A DNA stretch of 64,000 bases from Microbulbifer marinus. Lineage in GTDB: Bacteria; Pseudomonadota; Gammaproteobacteria; Pseudomonadales; Cellvibrionaceae. The notes beneath the pieces are model-generated. The model made no database searches and was not told the origin of the DNA. It saw nothing but the letters and a program-made list of their open reading frames with translations. Location of the stretch: positions 1,356,458 through 1,420,457 of the forward strand of contig NZ_FNQO01000001.1 in the NCBI RefSeq assembly GCF_900107725.1, read 5' to 3'. The position numbers and the translations under genes were made by a program. The stretch's first letter is position 1. Every line of letters begins with the position of its first letter. Shown here piece by piece: positions 29,986 through 38,222 of the stretch.

Positions 29986-30353
29986 AACCACACCCCCGCC
30001 AACAGAATAAAGATTACACTCAACACCAGCACCGTAACGGCGCTACGGCGACCACCCTCCAGAGACTCACCAATCCCCAGATCCATCAGCAGGTGACGAA
30101 CACCGGCGAACAGGTGGTAGATAAGGGCCGCCAGGGAAGCCCACAAAATGAGCTTGGCCGGGATGCTGTTGAAGGCTGCCGCCACATCGGCGAAGCCCTG
30201 TTCGGATTCCAGACTGGTATCCAGCATCCACAGCAGCAGTGCGACTACGGCGAAGAGCACAACGCCGGACACACGATGCAGAATGGAAACCAGAGCGGCA
30301 GCGGGAAGCTTGATAGTGGAAATGTCTAAATTGACTGGTCTGCTTTTGTTCAC
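29979..30353 (-). CDS. sdhC: Succinate dehydrogenase cytochrome b556 subunit
   Basis: The start is GTG at 30351-30353, with AAGGTG about ten bases upstream. The 124-residue protein has three transmembrane helices. The family signatures RPVNLDISTIKLPAAALVSILHRVSG (read as RPVNLDI and SILHRVSGV) and LIYHLFAGVRHLLMDLG are present; the latter contains the b-heme His ligand. It is the first gene of sdhCDAB and diverges from gltA across 450 bases. Confidence 0.96.
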   Translation of the reverse strand: MNKSRPVNLDISTIKLPAAALVSILHRVSGVVLFAVVALLLWMLDTSLESEQGFADVAAAFNSIPAKLILWASLAALIYHLFAGVRHLLMDLGIGESLEGGRRSAVTVLVLSVIFILLAGVWLW

Positions 30354-30803
30354 AGGAAAAACACCTTGTTGCCCTGAACGACGGGGCGCCCATTAGCTTT
30401 TCAGATGGAGGGGCGAGCTGCTTGCTGAGCACTTTGCGTACGACTTGCTGAAGCCTTAAGCAAACTGGCCTTACCATGGCGCAAGCCGCGCGGATTATAG
30501 GCATTCGATCCCCAAAACACAACGAACGCCTCGGGCTTCCCGGCAGAATTGCGACCATCGTCTAAGGTAACGCGGCGCCAGCGGCGCAGCGGAATTTCCA
30601 CAGACAATCGCCTACCCATGCAGGCAAAAGCTCTACATCCTGAGCCACCCGCCGGATTTCCTGTGGTTAAGGGACCGGCCGTCCACGCGTTTTGGTTTGA
30701 CAATTTGCAGCGCGCAACTTAAGTTTGGCCCCGCTCAAAAGCCCGCTACTGCCCATTCTGGCAGGGAAAGAGCCGGCATAAGAACAGTTTTTAGGAGTCC
30801 GCA
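30354..30803. promoter_or_regulatory. Divergent sdhC/gltA control region
   Basis: These 450 bases separate two TCA operons transcribed away from each other. TTGACA (30697-30702), a 17-base spacer and TAAGTT (30720-30725) make a reasonable sigma-70 promoter for gltA, about 80 bases before its ATG. AGGAG lies ten bases upstream of the gltA start. No clear promoter for sdhC and no recognisable operator was found. No convincing gene lies inside. Confidence 0.55.
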
Positions 30804-32093
30804 ATGTCCGATAAGAAAGCGCAACTCACGGTCGACGGTGTCGATGGCAACATCGAAATGCCCGTACTCTCCGGCACCCTCGGCCCCGACGTTGTCGATG
30901 TCAGCAGCCTGACCGGCAAGGGCTTGTTCACCTACGACCCGGGCTTTGTGTCCACCGCCGCGTGCGAATCCAAGATCACCTTTATCGACGGCGCCAAGGG
31001 GCAGCTGCTGCACCGTGGCTATCCGATCGAACAGCTGGCCGAGAAATCCGACTACCTGGAAACCTGCTACCTGCTGATGAACGGCGAACTGCCCAACGCA
31101 GAGCAGAAGAAGGAATACGTGGACACCATCATGTCCCATACGATGGTGCACGAGTCCATCGTCAACTTCTTCAAGGGCTTCCGCTACGACGCCCATCCGA
31201 TGGCCATGATGTGCGGCGTTGTCGGTGCCCTCGCCTCTTTCTACCACGACTCCCTCGACATCAACGATCCTGAGCACCGCGAGATTTCCGCGCACCGTCT
31301 GATCGCCAAGATGCCGACCCTGGCGGCCATGTGCTACAAGCACTCCAAGGGCCAGCCGTTCATGTACCCGGACAACAACCTGGGTTACTCCGAGAACTTC
31401 TTGCACATGATGTTCGGCAACCCCTGCGAGCAGAGCAAGATTGATCCGGTGGTAGCCAAGGCGATGGACATCATCTTCCTGCTGCACGCGGACCACGAGC
31501 AGAACGCTTCAACCTCCACCGTGCGCCTGGCCGGCTCCTCCGGCGCCAACCCGTTCGCCTGTATCTCTTCCGGTATCGCCGCCCTTTGGGGACCCGCACA
31601 CGGCGGCGCCAACGAAGCCGTGCTGAACATGCTGCAGGAGATCGGCGACGAGAGCCGTATCGACGAGTTCGTCAAGCGCGCCAAGGACAAGAACGATCCG
31701 TTCCGCCTGATGGGCTTCGGCCACCGCGTATACAAGAACTTCGACCCGCGCTCCCGCGTGATGCAGGGCATCTGCGACGAAGTCCTGGGCGCGATGGGTG
31801 CCGAAAACGATCCGCTGCTGCGCATTGCGAAGAAGCTGGAGAAGATTGCACTGGAGGACGAGTACTTCGTCGAGAAGAAGTTGTACCCGAACGTGGACTT
31901 CTACTCCGGCATCATCATGAAAGCGATCGGCATCCCCACCGATATGTTCACCGTGATCTTCGCCACCGGCCGCACCGCCGGCTGGATCGCGCACTGGAAC
32001 GAGATGATCTCCAACCCCTACAAGATCGGCCGCCCGCGCCAGCTGTACACCGGCTACACCCAGCGCGACTACGTGCCTCTGGGTCAGCGCTAA
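30804..32093 (+). CDS. gltA: Citrate synthase, type II
   Basis: This 429-residue hexameric-type citrate synthase condenses acetyl-CoA and oxaloacetate. The catalytic His and Asp are readable: [24 protein letters not shown] (His) and [15 protein letters not shown] (His, then Asp further on). The N-terminal beta-rich domain typical of NADH-inhibited Gram-negative enzymes is present ([21 protein letters not shown]). The start follows AGGAGTCCGCA. It stands alone and is divergent from sdhCDAB-suc, as in Pseudomonas. Confidence 0.98.
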   Translation: MSDKKAQLTVDGVDGNIEMPVLSGTLGPDVVDVSSLTGKGLFTYDPGFVSTAACESKITFIDGAKGQLLHRGYPIEQLAEKSDYLETCYLLMNGELPNAEQKKEYVDTIMSHTMVHESIVNFFKGFRYDAHPMAMMCGVVGALASFYHDSLDINDPEHREISAHRLIAKMPTLAAMCYKHSKGQPFMYPDNNLGYSENFLHMMFGNPCEQSKIDPVVAKAMDIIFLLHADHEQNASTSTVRLAGSSGANPFACISSGIAALWGPAHGGANEAVLNMLQEIGDESRIDEFVKRAKDKNDPFRLMGFGHRVYKNFDPRSRVMQGICDEVLGAMGAENDPLLRIAKKLEKIALEDEYFVEKKLYPNVDFYSGIIMKAIGIPTDMFTVIFATGRTAGWIAHWNEMISNPYKIGRPRQLYTGYTQRDYVPLGQR

Positions 32094-32112
32094 GCGCCTT
32101 CTCCAGCACAAG

Positions 32113-32138
32113 AAACCCGGCGCAAGCCGGGTTTTTTT
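32113..32138 (+). terminator. Rho-independent terminator of gltA
   Basis: AAACCCGGC, a GCAA loop and GCCGGGTTT followed by TTTT make a strong terminator 20 bases after the gltA stop. Confidence 0.95.
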
Positions 32139-32496
32139 GCCTGCCGCCAGGCAACCGTCCAAGCAGCTCGCCACCGGAAACCCATCAACCTCCCAGCCCT
32201 AAGACCCGCGGTATCGCGCCCTGCCCCGCGGCGAACTCTCACCGGAAACTGTGACAAGCCTCTCAATCCCGTCGGACGACTGGTTCCCCCCATTCAGGAC
32301 TGCCGGCTTTGACACTTACAGATGCCGGCTACACAGGTAAAATATTCTCCTCTGCACGCCTTTTTGAGCAAATAATTTCGAATAAGCATAAAGCGGATCC
32401 CCCCTTTGCGCCGATGAAATTACTCTGCCCACCCCGGGCGGGTAGAGATCGACAACACACACGGTTGCACACAACTAATAATCAGAGGCACAACCT
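32139..32496. other. Intergenic region before the hemerythrin gene
   Basis: These 358 bases have no credible gene. TTGACA at 32309-32314 and TAAAAT at 32338-32343 are present but 23 bases apart, too far for a normal sigma-70 promoter, so the promoter is uncertain. AGAGG lies ten bases upstream of the ATG at 32497. Confidence 0.35.
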
Positions 32497-33021
32497 ATGA
32501 TCCGCTTTATTTCCGGCATGTTCGGCAGTGACAGCACGGTGGATGAAGAAAAATACACCCGCAGCGGCTACTCCGGTACCAATGCTGGCCGCACCATCTC
32601 TTACGATCCCTCGCTGATCAACGCGCTCAAGAAAGATCACTACACGCTGATTGATATCTTCCAGCGTATCTGGTCCGAGGGCTATGAAAAGCAGGATTTC
32701 CGCCAGCTGTCCCAGCTGCTTACCCAGTTCAAGTCGGGCTTCCAGGCTCACCTGATCAAGGAGAACGTGCGCTTCTACGTCTATCTGGAGCAGGCGCTGG
32801 CGGGTGATGCGCATACGCTGCAGATCGTGAAGGATTTCCGCACCGATATGAACGAGATCGCCAATGCCGTCGTTCAGTTCTGTAAACGCTACACACATGA
32901 AGCCTTCACCCAAGAGATGAATCGTGATTTCAAGCGGGACTATCAGAAAATCGGTGAAGCCCTGACCCGCCGGGTAACCCTGGAGGAAAACGAACTCTAT
33001 ACCCTCTACCAGCCGTCCTGA
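32497..33021 (+). CDS. Hemerythrin-like HHE-domain protein
   Basis: This 174-residue protein has a 35-residue Ser/Gly-rich leader and a four-helix hemerythrin-like domain. ALKKDHYTLIDIFQRIW supplies the first His. GFQAHLIKENVRFYVYLEQAL supplies the His-x4-Glu-type pair. KRYTHEAFTQEM and the final VTLEENELYTLYQP supply further His and Glu. Hemerythrins bind a diiron centre and sense or scavenge O2 or NO; this short cytoplasmic form has no fused signalling domain. It stands alone between terminator-like structures, and no functional link to gltA is shown. Confidence 0.85.
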   Translation: MIRFISGMFGSDSTVDEEKYTRSGYSGTNAGRTISYDPSLINALKKDHYTLIDIFQRIWSEGYEKQDFRQLSQLLTQFKSGFQAHLIKENVRFYVYLEQALAGDAHTLQIVKDFRTDMNEIANAVVQFCKRYTHEAFTQEMNRDFKRDYQKIGEALTRRVTLEENELYTLYQPS

Positions 33022-33036
33022 CCCCAGGCCTGGCCA

Positions 33037-33063
33037 GAAGGTGACACGGCCCGTGTCACCTTC
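33037..33063 (+). terminator. Candidate hairpin after the hemerythrin gene
   Basis: GAAGGTGACACGG and CCGTGTCACCTTC form a perfect 13-bp inverted repeat around one or two bases, 16 bases after the stop. It is followed by C-rich rather than T-rich DNA, so its action as an intrinsic terminator is uncertain. Confidence 0.5.
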
Positions 33064-33159
33064 CCCTCCCCCCCGCACCCTTGCCCCTTCTGTTCCAGCT
33101 ACCGGCAAACGCCGCCAAATCGTGCATCGAGACCAAATCACGGTATGAAGTTCCGCCCC

Positions 33160-33188
33160 TTGACACCCATTTACAGCGGCTGTAATTT
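33160..33188 (+). promoter_or_regulatory. Sigma-70 promoter of the TonB-dependent receptor
   Basis: TTGACA (33160-33165), exactly 17 bases, then TAATTT (33183-33188). The perfect -35 and the optimal spacing make this the best promoter-like pair in the window. It lies about 245 bases before the receptor ATG. The spacer contains the first palindrome of the operator array. Confidence 0.7.
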
Positions 33189-33231
33189 CTGCGTTGGGTA
33201 ATTACAGGCGCTGTAATTAAACAGTATCTGT
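33171..33231. promoter_or_regulatory. Array of three ACAG-N3-CTGT palindromes (operator)
   Basis: Site 1 is TTACAG-CGG-CTGTAA (33171-33185), between -35 and -10. Site 2 is TAATTACAG-GCG-CTGTAATTA (33199-33219), with perfect 9-bp arms. Site 3 is ACAG-TAT-CTGT (33221-33231). The centres are 31 and 17 bases apart. Sites 1 and 2 are about three helical turns apart, so they lie on the same DNA face. The placement suggests a repressor that blocks RNA polymerase. No regulator gene adjoins it, and the core does not match LexA (CTGT-N8-ACAG) or other operators I know. Confidence 0.65.
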
Positions 33232-33433
33232 ACACAGGCGTGCTTGCCAGCCGGTTAATTGGTTTGGATGCAACCTGTTGCCGCTGCCACCTCCCCGCCG
33301 TAATCCGGCGGGAGGGCGACACGACAGCAGCCCCCTCACAGGACGCTATCGACTTAGCGATCACGCAGTAGTGAAGGGAGATACCCCCGACGGAGTGACC
33401 TCGATAAACAATAAAGACCAGAGGACAGACGCG

Positions 33434-35848
33434 ATGAGACGCAACCTACTTTCCCTAGCAATTGCCACCAGCGTGGCGATGGTCCCGCAAGCTTTTGCCC
33501 AGACCCTCGAAGAGGTAACGGTAACGGCACAGAAACGCGCGCAGAGTGTGCAGGACGTAGCCATCAGCATTGCCGCCATGGGCAGCGATGACCTGGAAAA
33601 ACTCGGTGTAATGGAAGCCGCGCAAATCACCGAATTTGTGCCCAACATGGAGCTCGGCATGTCGCCCGACTCCGGCATCCCCATTTTCGTGATTCGCGGC
33701 GTGGGCCTGCAGGACTACAACGCCAACAACACCCCGACCACCGCCGTGGTGGTGGACGATGTGTACCAGCCGTTCGGCGTCTACGGCGCATTTGCGATGT
33801 TTGACACCGAGCGCGTAGAAATACTGAAAGGCCCCCAGGGCGGCCTGTACGGACGTAACTCCACCGGTGGCGCCATCAACATCGTGTCCCGCCGGCCCGA
33901 ATTTGACCAGAACCAGGCCAACGTTGCCGTGGACGTAGGCAACTACGGTACCTTCAACGTGCGCGCCGGTGCCGACCTGTCCATCGCCGACAACCTGGCG
34001 GCGCGGGTGGCAGTGCAGAACGAACTGAGCGAAGGCTGGTTCGAAAACACCTACCTGGACCGCAAACAGGGCGGCCGCGACAAGACCCAGGCGCGCATCA
34101 CCCTGTCCTACGAGCCCACCGACACCCTGCGCCTGGATCTGCGCCAGACCTTCGGCCGCGACAAGTCCGAGGTGGGTATTCCGGAGCCCGAAGGTTACTG
34201 GAATCCCAACAGCAGCCCTTGGTCCCTGCCTATCGAGGACGGCCTGGGCAACGCCCTCCCCGACTTCACCGGTCCGATTCCCGGCGATTACTGTGATGCG
34301 ATCCTCAACACCGGCATTCCCGATGCCAGCTGTGTGAACATCAACGGCAAGGCGCCGGACGGCATCTACCGCGGTGAAGATGCTACCGTGCGCCACTTCG
34401 ACGACACCTTCAATTCCACCTCGTTGAATGTAGAGTGGGACCTGGATGCCGTGACCCTGGTATCTGTGACCAACTTTACTACCCTGGACTTTTACCACGT
34501 CAACGGCTCCGGCAGTGTCGGCACCGGCGCGGCCAACCAGGACGAGTGGGAGGCCTATGCCGAGCTGGTCGGTCGCGACATCAACTTCGACGACAACTAC
34601 ATCACCAACTACAGCTCAGATATCAACTCCCTGTCCCAGGAGCTGCGCCTGCTGTCGAACAGTGACGGGCCCTTCAACTGGATGGCGGGCGCCAGCTACG
34701 CCCAGGACCAGCTCGACGAAAACCGGACCTGTAGCTTCAGTGCCAACCTGTACGCCGACTGGGTCGCCTTCCCCGGCTGCGGCACCATGGAATACGAGCA
34801 GGAGACCAAGGTCAGCTCCGTTTACGGTCAGCTGGTATACGACTTCAACGAAGCCTTCACCCTGACCACCGACCTGCGCTACACCCGCGAGCAGAAAGAT
34901 TATGTCGGCGGCGTGCTGCTCAACGACGGCGCCTGGGCCTGCAACGCCTTTGGCATTGCCGATTACCAGACCTGCTTGGGCATCTTCGGCGATGGTGGGA
35001 TAGAGCTGTCTTCCGGCACCCCGGCGACCTATGATGAAAAAGATCCGTCCTGGAAAGTGACCCTGGACTGGAAACCCACCGAAGACACCCTGGTGTACGC
35101 AAGCGTGGGCCACACCTTCAAGTCCGGCGGTTTCTTCGGCGGCTTCTTCTTCGATGCCGAGGCGGTGGAATCCTACAAGCCGGAAACCAACACAGCGGTA
35201 GAGCTGGGCTTCAAGTCCACCCTGGCGGATGACACCGTGCAGCTTAACGGTGCCATCTTCCATTACGACTACGAGGGCTTCCAGTCGCCGCTGGAAATCC
35301 AGAACGGCAACGCTACCTTCTCGGGCCTGACCAACATGGGTGACGTCGAGACCCGCGGCGCCGAGCTGGATCTGCGCTGGCTGCCGATCATGGGGCTGGA
35401 CCTGCGCGTGGGCGTCGGCTACATGGACACCGAAATCGTGAAGGGCCCGAGCGGCACCGGCCGTATCTACGATCTCTTCGGCGAGGAAGTGGACGTGGTC
35501 GGCAACGAGCTCAACAACGCCCCGGGCCTGAGCGTAAGCTCGCTGGCGCGCTACGAGTTTGGCGTTACCGACGACCTCGGCGCGGCACTGCAGTTGGGTG
35601 TTAACTGGACCGACGACTACTACCTGAGCATCACCAACGAGCCCTACGCCAAGGAAGACGGCGGCGCGCTGGTCAATGCCCGCGCGGAACTGTTCCAGGA
35701 AGCCGGCGACTGGACCGTGTCACTGTGGGGCAGAAACCTGACCGATCGTCACTATCGCACCGCCACCAATGACGACGGCATTTTAAACAACTACTCCAGC
35801 TGGAGCGCGCCGCGCACCTTCGGCGCTACCCTGGCCTACAACTTCTGA
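33434..35848 (+). CDS. TonB-dependent outer-membrane receptor
   Basis: The start ATG at 33434 (MRRNLLSLAIATSVAMVPQAFAQ) opens a signal peptide cleaved after AFA, giving an 804-residue precursor. A TonB-box-like LEEVTVTAQKR follows. Then comes the plug domain (VQDVAISIAAMGSDDLEKL, FVIRGVGLQDYN, DDVYQPFGVYGAFAMFDTERVEILKGPQG, GRNSTGGAINIVSRRP, each read as short motifs). The beta-barrel ends in the aromatic terminal strand TFGATLAYNF. The family is the FecA/iron-complex-like class common in Cellvibrionales and sphingomonads, used for siderophores, glycans or other large solutes. The ligand is not readable, and no adjoining hydrolase or ABC genes suggest one. Control is likely by the upstream palindrome array. 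Confidence 0.95.
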   Translation: MRRNLLSLAIATSVAMVPQAFAQTLEEVTVTAQKRAQSVQDVAISIAAMGSDDLEKLGVMEAAQITEFVPNMELGMSPDSGIPIFVIRGVGLQDYNANNTPTTAVVVDDVYQPFGVYGAFAMFDTERVEILKGPQGGLYGRNSTGGAINIVSRRPEFDQNQANVAVDVGNYGTFNVRAGADLSIADNLAARVAVQNELSEGWFENTYLDRKQGGRDKTQARITLSYEPTDTLRLDLRQTFGRDKSEVGIPEPEGYWNPNSSPWSLPIEDGLGNALPDFTGPIPGDYCDAILNTGIPDASCVNINGKAPDGIYRGEDATVRHFDDTFNSTSLNVEWDLDAVTLVSVTNFTTLDFYHVNGSGSVGTGAANQDEWEAYAELVGRDINFDDNYITNYSSDINSLSQELRLLSNSDGPFNWMAGASYAQDQLDENRTCSFSANLYADWVAFPGCGTMEYEQETKVSSVYGQLVYDFNEAFTLTTDLRYTREQKDYVGGVLLNDGAWACNAFGIADYQTCLGIFGDGGIELSSGTPATYDEKDPSWKVTLDWKPTEDTLVYASVGHTFKSGGFFGGFFFDAEAVESYKPETNTAVELGFKSTLADDTVQLNGAIFHYDYEGFQSPLEIQNGNATFSGLTNMGDVETRGAELDLRWLPIMGLDLRVGVGYMDTEIVKGPSGTGRIYDLFGEEVDVVGNELNNAPGLSVSSLARYEFGVTDDLGAALQLGVNWTDDYYLSITNEPYAKEDGGALVNARAELFQEAGDWTVSLWGRNLTDRHYRTATNDDGILNNYSSWSAPRTFGATLAYNF

Positions 35849-35860
35849 TGTAAGCCAATC

Positions 35861-35912
35861 GACCACCACTGCGGTGGTCAAACAGAAAAGCGGCCCATGT
35901 GGCCGCTTTTTT
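35861..35912 (+). terminator. Hairpin plus rho-independent terminator after the receptor gene
   Basis: GACCACC-N5-GGTGGTC (35861-35879) is followed by AAAAGCGGCC, a CATGT loop and GGCCGCTTTTTT (35886-35912). The second is a canonical intrinsic terminator. Confidence 0.93.
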
Positions 35913-36215
35913 GTGCCCGACGAAAGTAACCCTTCCCTCACTGCCACGCACCATCACCGCTATCGGCGGCCTGCCCTGAAGACGACATTGCCAACCCCAT
36001 CACACTTAAAGCGCGAATTCAGGCAGTCAACTTTTTCCATAAAGCATCCAAGCTATAGACGCCAATTTAATTTTGTTTAAATATGTTGGCATTAAAATTC
36101 TCCAATAGACAAAAATTTTAAAATAATAGTTCGCAAGGAAACGCGAACTCTCCGCCATAACAATGCAATACAGAAGAATGGACTGCGAATGAAAACCGGA
36201 GTTGGGGAGAGAGGC
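35913..36215. promoter_or_regulatory. AT-rich leader of the electron-transfer operon
   Basis: These 303 bases become strongly AT-rich after 36050, unlike the flanking GC-rich DNA. An inverted repeat AGTTCGC-N8-GCGAACT (36128-36149) lies 67 bases before the chosen start and could bind a regulator. No convincing FNR/Anr (TTGAT-N4-ATCAA) or NarL site was seen. A clear -35/-10 pair could not be fixed, although TAAAAT occurs at 36119-36124. Confidence 0.45.
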
Positions 36216-38222
36216 ATGGCTGAACTCGAGGATTCGCCTCTGCAGCAACAGTTGCGGGACCGCACCGCGAGCACTGAGAGTGACTATCCGATTTACGTCG
36301 TGGTGGGTACCGGTCCGGTGGGTGTGCGCTGTGCGCAGAGACTGCTTGAACTCAGCGATGAAGCGCAGGTAGTCATTTTCGGTGCCGAAGCCGAATCTCC
36401 TTACAACCGCGTCAAGCTGTCCCAATACCTTTCCGATCAGTTGTCCCTCGCGGATCTCGACAACCCCGTACTCGGCCAGAATGACGGCAGGCTGGCGGAG
36501 TTTATCGATCGCAAGATCGTCGCGGTCGACAGGAACAACAAGACCGTCACCGATGCCGCGGGCAATATTCAACCCTACGACAAATTAATCCTCGCCACCG
36601 GCTCCACCCCTGCCATTCCGCAGATTCCCGGCACGGATTTCCCGAATGTCTATCCGTTCCGCAGCCTGCGCAACACCGAGGACCTGATCCGGCTGCGCGA
36701 GCGGAGTCACCATATCTGTGTGGTCGGTGCCGGCGCCCTGGGGCTGGAAGCGGCTGCGGCATTAAAGACACAAAATAATCGCGTCACACTGCAGTCGCGC
36801 ACGCGCCTGCTCGGCGGCTTGCTCGGCGACGAGGCCGAAGGCTATTTGCAGTCATCACTGGCCGCACTGGGCGTGGAACTGAGCATCGGCGATGCGATAA
36901 CCGCTGTCGAGGGCGATGAGGTCGCACGTGAAATCCACTTTGCCAGCGGCAAGGCGCTGCAAACCGATGCCATAGTCCTGTGTACCGGTATTCACCCAGA
37001 AATCACCCTGGCGCAACAGTGTGGTCTCGATACCGCCCGCGGCATTGTCGTGAACAAATGGCTGCAGACATCCGATCCCGATATCTACGCGGTGGGCGAG
37101 TGCGCCGAATTCGGGCGGGACGTCTATCAGTTCGTGCGGCCCGGCTATGAACAGGCGGAAAGCTGCAGCGAGCACATCTGTCGCAGGCACAATCCCGGAC
37201 GGCAGGCCAAACCTTACCAGGGCAGTTACCGCGATATTCAGCTAAAAATCGCGCACATTCCCTGTGCCGTTATTGGCGACGTGGATGACGGCGAGCAGTA
37301 TGTCTACCGCAATCGCTTTAAAGGACTATATCGCCAGCTGACAGTGCGGGACGGACGCCTGTGCGGAGCCGTATATATTGGCAGCTGGGACGAAGCCAGC
37401 CAGTTGCGCCAGGCGGTCGCCGCTGGCGAAGCGGCCACACCGCGCGCCCTGAAACGCTTCGCGCAGGATGGCCACCTCTGGCAAAAGTCAGCGGCCAGGG
37501 GGATCAAAGAGCAGCCGGATCATTACCTGGTATGCCAGTGCAATGGTGTCAGCAAAGGTGAACTGTGTACGGCCATTTCCCAGGGCAAGCGCAACCTGAT
37601 GGATCTGCAGCAGGCCACCACCGCCGGCTCCGTTTGCGGCAGCTGCCGCCCGCTGATTGCCGAGTTGCTGGACGTGCCCGCGCCAAATCTGGTGATGCGC
37701 CACGCGCGCGGTATTCTGATTACTTCCTTCGTTTCTCTGCTGTTAATCGCACTGGCAGTACTGATGCCACCGGCGCCGATTTCGGAGAGCGTCCAGTCAC
37801 ACTGGTACTGGCAGAAACTCTGGTACGACAACTTCTGGAAACAGGTCAGCGGGTACAGCCTGCTCGGCTTCTGCCTGCTCACCGCCTCACTCAGTCTGCG
37901 CAAACGCTGGCGTAAGCTCACCCACGGGCACGTAGACCACTGGCGCTATGTACACAGCCTGATCGGCTGCGGCGCTTTGATCGTGCTGGTTGTACACACC
38001 GGCTTTCGCCTGGGAGAAAACCTGAACCTGGCGCTAATGCTGGTTTTCCTCGCCGCCACCACCACCGGTGCACTGGTCGGGGTATTTATGGCCCGCAACC
38101 ATCACTGGACGGATATCAAATTGCGCGAGCACCGCAAGTGGTGGTCGCGCGTGCACTATGCGCTGTTGTGGACCCTGCCGGTGCTGCTCGCGTATCACAT
38201 TCTGGCGGTGTATTACTTTTAG
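36216..38222 (+). CDS. NirB-like FAD/[2Fe-2S] oxidoreductase fused to a diheme cytochrome b domain
   Basis: The start ATG at 36216 is chosen because GGGGAGAGAGG lies immediately upstream; an ATG nine codons earlier has a weaker site. The 668-residue protein is modular. Residues about 25-330 form a two-Rossmann FAD/NAD(P)H domain like that of nitrite reductase NirB or rubredoxin reductase (VVVGTGPVGVRCAQRLL, LATGSTPAIPQIPG, CVVGAGALGLEAAAAL, IYAVGECAEF). Residues about 485-545 form a BFD-type [2Fe-2S] domain (LVCQCNGVSKGELC, GSVCGSCRPLI). The C-terminal 150 residues contain five transmembrane helices with His pairs 14 residues apart in two helices (580/594 and 647/661), the classic ligand set for two stacked b hemes. 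The siroheme/[4Fe-4S] half of NirB is absent, so nitrite reduction is excluded. The likely role is NAD(P)H-driven transmembrane electron export to the cytochromes encoded next. Confidence 0.85.
   Translation: MAELEDSPLQQQLRDRTASTESDYPIYVVVGTGPVGVRCAQRLLELSDEAQVVIFGAEAESPYNRVKLSQYLSDQLSLADLDNPVLGQNDGRLAEFIDRKIVAVDRNNKTVTDAAGNIQPYDKLILATGSTPAIPQIPGTDFPNVYPFRSLRNTEDLIRLRERSHHICVVGAGALGLEAAAALKTQNNRVTLQSRTRLLGGLLGDEAEGYLQSSLAALGVELSIGDAITAVEGDEVAREIHFASGKALQTDAIVLCTGIHPEITLAQQCGLDTARGIVVNKWLQTSDPDIYAVGECAEFGRDVYQFVRPGYEQAESCSEHICRRHNPGRQAKPYQGSYRDIQLKIAHIPCAVIGDVDDGEQYVYRNRFKGLYRQLTVRDGRLCGAVYIGSWDEASQLRQAVAAGEAATPRALKRFAQDGHLWQKSAARGIKEQPDHYLVCQCNGVSKGELCTAISQGKRNLMDLQQATTAGSVCGSCRPLIAELLDVPAPNLVMRHARGILITSFVSLLLIALAVLMPPAPISESVQSHWYWQKLWYDNFWKQVSGYSLLGFCLLTASLSLRKRWRKLTHGHVDHWRYVHSLIGCGALIVLVVHTGFRLGENLNLALMLVFLAATTTGALVGVFMARNHHWTDIKLREHRKWWSRVHYALLWTLPVLLAYHILAVYYF

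Noticed and set aside
32309-32500. A 63-codon plus-strand frame just upstream of the hemerythrin gene
   Set aside because: It overlaps the hemerythrin start, has no ribosome site and no recognisable sequence character.
36050-36215. An FNR/Anr box before the electron-transfer operon
   Set aside because: The region is AT-rich, but no TTGAT-N4-ATCAA-like site with acceptable match could be found.
36216-38222. Calling the first gene of the cytochrome operon an assimilatory nitrite reductase (nirB)
   Set aside because: Only the FAD and BFD parts of NirB are present. The siroheme/[4Fe-4S] catalytic domain is replaced by a diheme membrane domain, and no nirD, nasA or nitrate transporter adjoins.
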